Of a stretch of DNA of 64,000 bases, positions 58,277 through 64,000 are shown piece after piece. Numbering within the stretch: position 1 is the first letter of the stretch; every line of letters starts with the position of its first letter. The notes under the pieces are model-generated. The model was given only the letters and a program-made list of their open reading frames with translations, was not told where the DNA came from and did no database searches. Where the stretch lies: positions 310,001 to 374,000 of the forward strand of contig NZ_VKKH01000006.1 of NCBI RefSeq assembly GCF_007197995.1. The letters are read 5' to 3'. Position numbers and translations under genes: made by a program. The DNA comes from Aliiglaciecola sp. M165 (lineage in GTDB: Bacteria > Pseudomonadota > Gammaproteobacteria > Enterobacterales > Alteromonadaceae).

Positions 58277-59746
58277 ATGTTGAGGATTGCTAAAGAAGCC
58301 CTGACCTTTGATGATGTTTTATTGGTCCCAGGACACTCCACTGTGTTACCTCACACTGCCGATCTGCGCACCAGATTGACTCGCAGTGTATCACTAAATA
58401 TCCCATTAATCTCCGCCGCTATGGACACCGTTTCCGAAGCTCGTCTCGCTATCGCGTTGGCGCAAGAAGGCGGTATGGGATTCATTCATAAAAATATGAC
58501 CATCGAAGATCAGGCCAATCATGTTCGTGCTGTTAAAAAGTATGAAAGCGGTGTGGTTTCCGATCCGGTTACGGTCAGCGCTAATGCCACCATCGGTGAA
58601 ATCAACGCTTTAGCCACTCACCATGGTTTCTCTGGCTTTCCGGTTGTTGACGACGATAAAAACCTGATTGGGATCGTCACCGGCCGCGATTTACGTTTTG
58701 AAAATAAACTTGATCAGCCGGTTTCTAGTGTCATGACGCCAAAAGAGCGTTTGGTAACTGTTCCTGAAGGCGCAGCGTCTGATGAAGTGTTATCCCTGAT
58801 GCATGAACATCGCGTTGAAAAAATTCTGGTTGTTGATGATGCCTTTAAACTCAAAGGTATGATCACAGTTAAAGACTTTCAAAAAGCGGAAAGTAAGCCT
58901 AATGCATGTAAAGACGAATTAGGTCGTCTACGCGTAGGTGCTGCTGTTGGCGTTGGGTTGGGTACTGAAGAACGGATCGCCGCCTTAGTTGAAGCCGGTG
59001 TAGATGTATTGCTGATTGATACCTCTCACGGCCACTCTCAAGGGGTTATTGAGCGAGTTTCGCAAACGCGCAAACAATTTCCAGATATTCAGATTATTGC
59101 CGGTAATGTCGCAACAGCAGAAGGTGCCTTAGCACTAGCTGATGCTGGCGTTGATGCGGTTAAAGTGGGGATCGGCCCAGGTTCTATTTGTACAACTCGT
59201 ATCGTAACGGGCTGTGGTGTGCCTCAAATTACTGCAATTGCCGATGCTGTAGAAGCGTTAAAAGATCGTGATATTCCAGTGATTGCTGATGGCGGTATTC
59301 GCTTTTCTGGCGACATCGCTAAGGCGCTGGTCGCCGGTGCAAGTTGTGTCATGGTTGGTAGTATGTTGGCTGGAACCGAGGAAGCGCCAGGTGAAGTTGA
59401 ACTATATCAGGGACGCTATTACAAGTCTTATCGCGGAATGGGCTCTTTGGGGGCTATGAACCAAAGCCATGGCTCTTCGGATCGCTATTTCCAAGACAGT
59501 AAAAGCGAAGAAAAATTGGTTCCAGAAGGTATTGAAGGGCGAGTGGCGTATAAAGGTCCGATTTCCAATATTATCCATCAGCAGATGGGCGGATTACGCT
59601 CTGCCATGGGCTTGACCGGATCGGCCACCATAGAAGTGTTACGTACCAAGCCGCAATTTGTCAAAGTGACTGCAGCAGGGATGGGTGAATCTCACGTGCA
59701 CGACGTGAGCATTACCAAAGAAGCACCTAATTACCGTTTAGGTTAA
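58277..59746 (+). CDS. guaB: IMP dehydrogenase
   Basis: NAD-dependent conversion of IMP to XMP, the committed step of GMP synthesis. The 489-residue product has two CBS domains inserted at residues ~95-205, the catalytic cysteine in [10 protein letters not shown], and the flap [15 protein letters not shown]-type region ([18 protein letters not shown]). The start has little Shine-Dalgarno sequence. guaA follows after a hairpin. Confidence 0.97.
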   Translation: MLRIAKEALTFDDVLLVPGHSTVLPHTADLRTRLTRSVSLNIPLISAAMDTVSEARLAIALAQEGGMGFIHKNMTIEDQANHVRAVKKYESGVVSDPVTVSANATIGEINALATHHGFSGFPVVDDDKNLIGIVTGRDLRFENKLDQPVSSVMTPKERLVTVPEGAASDEVLSLMHEHRVEKILVVDDAFKLKGMITVKDFQKAESKPNACKDELGRLRVGAAVGVGLGTEERIAALVEAGVDVLLIDTSHGHSQGVIERVSQTRKQFPDIQIIAGNVATAEGALALADAGVDAVKVGIGPGSICTTRIVTGCGVPQITAIADAVEALKDRDIPVIADGGIRFSGDIAKALVAGASCVMVGSMLAGTEEAPGEVELYQGRYYKSYRGMGSLGAMNQSHGSSDRYFQDSKSEEKLVPEGIEGRVAYKGPISNIIHQQMGGLRSAMGLTGSATIEVLRTKPQFVKVTAAGMGESHVHDVSITKEAPNYRLG

Positions 59747-59769
59747 TCTTTAGCGAATATCGATACAGG

Positions 59770-59795
59770 CGTTGGTGAATTCACCAACGTCTTTT
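59770..59795 (+). terminator. Intrinsic terminator between guaB and guaA
   Basis: A perfect 20-bp palindrome (59770-59789, CGTTGGTGAA and its complement) followed by TCTTTTTATTTTT. It sits inside the guaBA operon 31 bp before guaA, so it probably lowers guaA expression or guaA has another promoter. Confidence 0.8.
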
Positions 59796-59820
59796 TATTT
59801 TTCTTACGATGAGAACAGCA

Positions 59821-61398
59821 ATGACCACGAATATCCACGAGCAACGGATCCTTATCTTAGATTTTGGTTCACAGTACACACAACTAATTGCCAGACGTGT
59901 GAGAGAAATAGGTGTTTATTGTGAGCTTTGGGCTTGGGATGTCAGCGAAGAGCAAATTCGTGAATTTAATCCCAATGGGATTATATTATCCGGTGGTCCT
60001 GAATCGGTTACCGAAGATAATTCTCCGCGTGCACCTCAATATGTATTTGATGCGGGCGTGCCAGTGTTAGGCATCTGCTACGGCATGCAAACCATGGCAG
60101 AACAGCTCGGTGGAAGTGTTTTAGGGTCGGACAAACGTGAATTTGGTTACGCCCAGGTAGAAGTTATCGACGACATGCCATTATTGGCAAATATAGAAGA
60201 TCACATTGGCGACAATGGCAACGGTTTGTTGGATGTTTGGATGAGTCATGGTGACAAAGTTCGCGAAATTCCACCTGGGTTTGTTACCTCGGCGCAAACA
60301 CCCAGTTGTCCTCATGCTGCCATGTATGATGCATCAAGACACTTTTATGGTGTGCAGTTCCATCCAGAGGTAACACACACTCGTCAGGGCCTAAGAATTT
60401 TATCCCATTTTGTGATGGACATTTGTGGATGCGAAAAATTATGGACAGCGGCGAATATCATTGAAGACGCGGTTGAGCGGATCAAGCAGCAGGTTGGAGA
60501 TGATGAAGTCATTCTTGGGCTATCCGGTGGTGTTGATTCATCCGTCACTGCTATGTTGTTACATCGTGCAATCGGTAAAAACCTAACCTGTGTGTTTGTT
60601 GACAATGGTCTGCTTAGGCTAAACGAAGGCCAACAGGTTATGGATATGTTTGGTGACCATTTTGGACTTAATATTATCAAAATAGAAGCTGAACAGCGTT
60701 TCCTTGCTGCGTTAAAAGGCGAGCATGATCCAGAAGCCAAGCGTAAGATTATTGGTCACGAATTTGTTGCGGTGTTTGATGAAGAATCTAAAAAGTTAAG
60801 CAATGCAAAATGGTTAGCCCAAGGGACAATTTATCCCGATGTGATTGAATCGGCTGGCTCTGCGACAGGCAAAGCACATGTCATTAAATCTCACCACAAT
60901 GTAGGTGGGCTGCCGGATGACATGGAAATGGGACTTGTTGAACCTCTTCGCGAATTATTTAAAGATGAAGTGCGTAAGATTGGTCTGGAATTGGGCTTAC
61001 CTTACGATATGCTTTATCGCCACCCATTTCCGGGACCAGGACTTGGCGTGCGCGTTTTGGGCGAGATCAAAAAAGAATATTGTGATTTGTTACGTCGCGC
61101 TGATGCCATTTTTATCGAAGAATTACATAACGCCGAGCTTTATCACAAAGTTAGCCAGGCATTCACCGTATTTTTGCCCGTTCGTTCAGTTGGGGTAATG
61201 GGAGATGCACGTAAATACGACTGGGTTGTTTCCTTACGAGCTGTCGAAACTATTGATTTTATGACTGCCCATTGGGCCCATCTTCCATACGACTTCTTAG
61301 GCAAAGTCTCGAATCGAATCATCAATGAAATCGATGGAATATCCAGAGTTGTCTATGATATATCTGGCAAGCCGCCAGCTACTATTGAGTGGGAGTAG
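59821..61398 (+). CDS. guaA: GMP synthase (glutamine-hydrolysing)
   Basis: Makes GMP from XMP, glutamine and ATP. The 525-residue product has an N-terminal class I amidotransferase with catalytic Cys in GICYGMQT and His/Glu in [10 protein letters not shown], then an ATP pyrophosphatase domain with LSGGVDSSV, and the C-terminal dimerisation domain ending PPATIEWE. The ATG at 59821 fits the family N-terminus; one four codons earlier is in frame. Confidence 0.97.
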   Translation: MTTNIHEQRILILDFGSQYTQLIARRVREIGVYCELWAWDVSEEQIREFNPNGIILSGGPESVTEDNSPRAPQYVFDAGVPVLGICYGMQTMAEQLGGSVLGSDKREFGYAQVEVIDDMPLLANIEDHIGDNGNGLLDVWMSHGDKVREIPPGFVTSAQTPSCPHAAMYDASRHFYGVQFHPEVTHTRQGLRILSHFVMDICGCEKLWTAANIIEDAVERIKQQVGDDEVILGLSGGVDSSVTAMLLHRAIGKNLTCVFVDNGLLRLNEGQQVMDMFGDHFGLNIIKIEAEQRFLAALKGEHDPEAKRKIIGHEFVAVFDEESKKLSNAKWLAQGTIYPDVIESAGSATGKAHVIKSHHNVGGLPDDMEMGLVEPLRELFKDEVRKIGLELGLPYDMLYRHPFPGPGLGVRVLGEIKKEYCDLLRRADAIFIEELHNAELYHKVSQAFTVFLPVRSVGVMGDARKYDWVVSLRAVETIDFMTAHWAHLPYDFLGKVSNRIINEIDGISRVVYDISGKPPATIEWE

Positions 61399-61412
61399 GG
61401 ATAGACACGACT

Positions 61413-61445
61413 AGGGCAAGCCATGTCGCTTGCCCTGTATTTTTC
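61413..61445 (+). terminator. Rho-independent terminator after guaA
   Basis: AGGGCAAGC (61413-61421) pairs perfectly with GCTTGCCCT (61428-61436), followed by GTATTTTT. Confidence 0.85.
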
Positions 61446-61458
61446 AGAACGGTATTAA

Positions 61459-61695
61459 TTACGCAGCTCTATTCTTTCCCAAGCTATCGATCTCTCTTCT
61501 AAGATTGTATTTGTCGTCGGTGACAATGGCTTCAAGTGTGGCAACACGTTCTTTTAATGCCGCCACTTCATTTTTGAGTTGATTATTTTCTTCAATCTGA
61601 TCAGGGCTTTGTTTAATCGATTTTTTATCTTTGCCTGTTAATTTCACGATTGTCCAACAAATAATCCCGATAACAAAAATAGCAGTTAAGTTCAT
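61459..61695 (-). CDS. PspB-like small membrane protein
   Basis: A 78-residue protein with an N-terminal membrane span (residues ~3-18), a basic Lys-rich stretch and an amphipathic coiled coil (about 36-75, LKNEVAALKERVATLEAIV). This layout resembles phage shock protein B, but no pspA or pspC lies nearby, so it may be a PspB-like orphan. The ATG follows an AGGAGC site. Confidence 0.6.
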   Translation of the reverse strand: MNLTAIFVIGIICWTIVKLTGKDKKSIKQSPDQIEENNQLKNEVAALKERVATLEAIVTDDKYNLRREIDSLGKNRAA

Positions 61696-61784
61696 GATAG
61701 TGCTCCTATGGTAAACAGTTTAGACACGCTGTATGCTTGATACTTTAGGTATAGCATAAATTTAACCAATATTTTTATTTCAAT

Positions 61785-61837
61785 AAAATCAAAGGCTTAT
61801 TCGTTTTGATCATTTGTGGCTTTGATTTTTTTTAGTG
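61785..61837. terminator. Long-loop hairpin with T-run between the PspB-like gene and tadA
   Basis: AAAATCAAAG (61785-61794) pairs with CTTTGATTTT (61820-61829) over a 25-base loop, and a T-run continues downstream. No plus-strand gene between here and the guaA terminator needs it; a small RNA or a regulatory element is possible. Confidence 0.4.
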
Positions 61838-61864
61838 GTTTTTACCAAAAAATGATGGATTTAA

Positions 61865-62550
<686 letters not shown>

Positions 62551-62643
62551 AGTTTCTCCTTAATGTGGAAGATTGCTCCTCATATTTATTTGCAAACATT
62601 GCTTTTTAGTAGACAGGTGGATGTCGCAAAAAGTTTCATTTAC

Positions 62644-62665
62644 TGTCACTAACCAAATAGTGACA
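62644..62665. repeat. Perfect dyad between mltF and the small Arg-rich gene
   Basis: TGTCACTA (62644-62651), six bases, TAGTGACA (62658-62665). Perfect 8-bp arms about 95 bp upstream of the small gene and 52 bp after the mltF stop. It could be an operator or an mRNA hairpin; no clear T-run follows on the minus strand. Confidence 0.5.
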
Positions 62666-62716
62666 AGGTTTTGTGTAGGATTTATGACAGTAATAAAGTT
62701 TTTTGCAAGGGGGCGA

Positions 62717-64000
62717 TCAGTCAGCTACGGTTTGTGCGGCGTCTTCTGCTTCGTCGAGAGTGTCGGCATCCTGCCCGTCTAACCACACGAGTGTATCATA
62801 GTATCTACGAATATTGTCAACATAGGTGACTGCTTCATCGCCTCTGGCGTAGCCATATCGTGTGGTTTTGTAGTACTTTTTCTGGCGTAATTGCGGTAAG
62901 CGTTGTTTAACGTCTATCCACATATCAGGGTTTCCGCCTTGTTTTTCTGTCAGTACTCTTGCATCTTCCAGGTGACCCAACCCAATGTTATAGGCCGCTA
63001 AAGCGAACCATATTCTATCTGGTTCTTGGATACGAGCGGGGATACGTTTTACTAACTTTTCAAAGTACTGAGAACCGCCTCGGATGCTTTGTTCTGGATC
63101 TAGCCTGGATTTCACGCCCATTTCTTTTGCTGTTGCCAGGGTCAGCATCATCATTCCTCTTACCCCAGTGGGAGATTTAGCTTTTGGATCCCAATGGCTC
63201 TCTTGATAACTCATCGCAGCGAGCAATCGCCAATCAATATCTTCAGCGTACTGTTCAAACCAAGGCCTGTACTCGTCAAGTTTAGTGCGTGCAGACCGAA
63301 TGAATTCTCGGGTGTCGACATAATTAAATTGCCTTACGTGGCCAAAATACTTGTCTTCTAATGCGGCTAATCGTCCATCTTTTTGAATTAGACCGAAATA
63401 TTCGATAAGTGCAGCAAGCAACGAGTCATCTTGAGTTTGGTCAAGTGCCCAGGCTACCCCTTGCTCCGCATTAATGGTAAAGCCTATGCTTAAATCTGGA
63501 TGCCTTCGGCGCAATAACGCAAGTATATTTGAGTCGACAATGGTGTAAGCAAGTTCGTCATTTAACACCATTTCCATAAGTTCTTCGGCGTCTTTTTCGT
63601 CGGTTTCCTGCCATTCCAGGTGTTGGTGAAACTCTTTAAAGTTACGCAAGGTTTCAGCATGACTGCTTCCGGCAATGACCATCATTTTTTCGGTCAAATC
63701 GACCGCGCTTCTTGGCCGAACATTGCCCTGTTTAAATACAATTTTTTGACTCACGCTTTGGTAGGCAGGTCCAAATCTAAACTTGGACTCCCGTTCTTGC
63801 GTCACGCTAATCCCTGCAGCGATGAGATCAAGGTGGTGGCTGCTTAATTGCGGAAAGAGTTCATTTAACGTGTAATATGGAAATATTTCTAGGCGCACGC
63901 CGAGATAGTCTGCAAAGCCTTCTGCCAATTCATATTCAAAGCCCTCAGGACCAGTAGCGCCGTGATAGTATGTCGTCAGCCCATAGTTAGTGCCAACCTT
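62717..64000 (-). CDS. mltF: Membrane-bound lytic transglycosylase F, N-terminus cut by window edge
   Basis: Cleaves peptidoglycan glycan strands, forming 1,6-anhydro ends, from the inner face of the outer membrane. The 427 codons present run open to the right edge (reading KVGTNYGLTTYYHG at the start), so the signal peptide and the beginning are missing. Domains: solute-binding-protein-3-like module (to about residue 225 of the visible part), then a lysozyme-like SLT domain with the catalytic Glu in MSYQESHWDP, SPTGVRGMMMLT and the AAYNIGLGHL segment. It ends with an acidic tail. Confidence 0.94.
   Translation of the reverse strand, partial: KVGTNYGLTTYYHGATGPEGFEYELAEGFADYLGVRLEIFPYYTLNELFPQLSSHHLDLIAAGISVTQERESKFRFGPAYQSVSQKIVFKQGNVRPRSAVDLTEKMMVIAGSSHAETLRNFKEFHQHLEWQETDEKDAEELMEMVLNDELAYTIVDSNILALLRRRHPDLSIGFTINAEQGVAWALDQTQDDSLLAALIEYFGLIQKDGRLAALEDKYFGHVRQFNYVDTREFIRSARTKLDEYRPWFEQYAEDIDWRLLAAMSYQESHWDPKAKSPTGVRGMMMLTLATAKEMGVKSRLDPEQSIRGGSQYFEKLVKRIPARIQEPDRIWFALAAYNIGLGHLEDARVLTEKQGGNPDMWIDVKQRLPQLRQKKYYKTTRYGYARGDEAVTYVDNIRRYYDTLVWLDGQDADTLDEAEDAAQTVAD

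Overview
The window is a 64-kb chromosomal segment of a marine-type gammaproteobacterium, most likely of the Alteromonadales (Alteromonas/Glaciecola/Paraglaciecola-like). This rests on the AT-leaning base composition, gammaproteobacterial core proteins (GlnB, SdhE/YgfX, RpoE-RseABC, IscRSUA-HscBA-Fdx, RodZ, BamB), a DUF3081-type protein, and the trmJ-cysE-iscR and ndk-rlmN-pilW-rodZ-ispG-hisS-yfgM-bamB-der arrangements. Placement is an inference from protein resemblance and gene order. I see no rRNA, tRNA, CRISPR, insertion sequence or prophage. No gene-free stretch exceeds 300 bp; the largest is about 210 bp (3967-4177).

Layout. 1-5.4 kb: the glutathione-dependent formaldehyde pathway (adhC-fghA, minus strand) behind a small lipoprotein, an outer-membrane barrel protein, a DUF3081 protein, a pseudopilin and nadE-glnB. 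5.4-10.3 kb: slyD and ygfZ (minus), sdhE-ygfX and a MaoC-like protein (plus), and nadB (minus). 10.4-18.3 kb: the envelope-stress sigma operon rpoE-rseA-rseB-rseC, then lepA-lepB-rnc-era and pdxH, where recO-pdxJ would usually follow era. 18.3-22.6 kb: a TatD hydrolase, smp, serB, trmJ, cysE. 22.6-28.1 kb: the Fe-S assembly operon iscRSUA-hscBA-fdx, preceded by two abutting IscR-type operators.

28.2-41.0 kb is accessory. It separates fdx from ndk and holds a YbbA/YbbP-like ABC exporter, a secreted DJ-1/TPR protein, an OmpR-family regulator with its sensor kinase, a lipoprotein with retropepsin-like and PDZ domains, a secreted amidohydrolase with a TetR regulator, and a large phytase-like esterase lipoprotein. 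Three transcription units here (ABC pair; DJ-1 protein plus two-component system; protease lipoprotein) begin with the same element: a TTTCACA-N4-TTTCACA direct repeat 10 bp ahead of a TA-type -10 box. I read this as the binding site of the locally encoded response regulator, which would make the units one envelope-directed regulon. The phytase-like gene instead has a three-unit Pho-box-like array, and the amidohydrolase-TetR pair has a dyad over its promoter.

41.1-51.2 kb returns to core genes: ndk, rlmN, pilW (with a C-terminal LysM), rodZ, ispG, hisS, yfgM, bamB, der. 51.2-56.7 kb is a second accessory block on the minus strand: a DUF1501/DUF1800 secreted pair and a second two-component system. 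56.8-64 kb: xseA, guaB-guaA, a PspB-like membrane protein, tadA, an arginine-rich 50-residue protein, and mltF, which runs off the right edge. fghA runs off the left edge.
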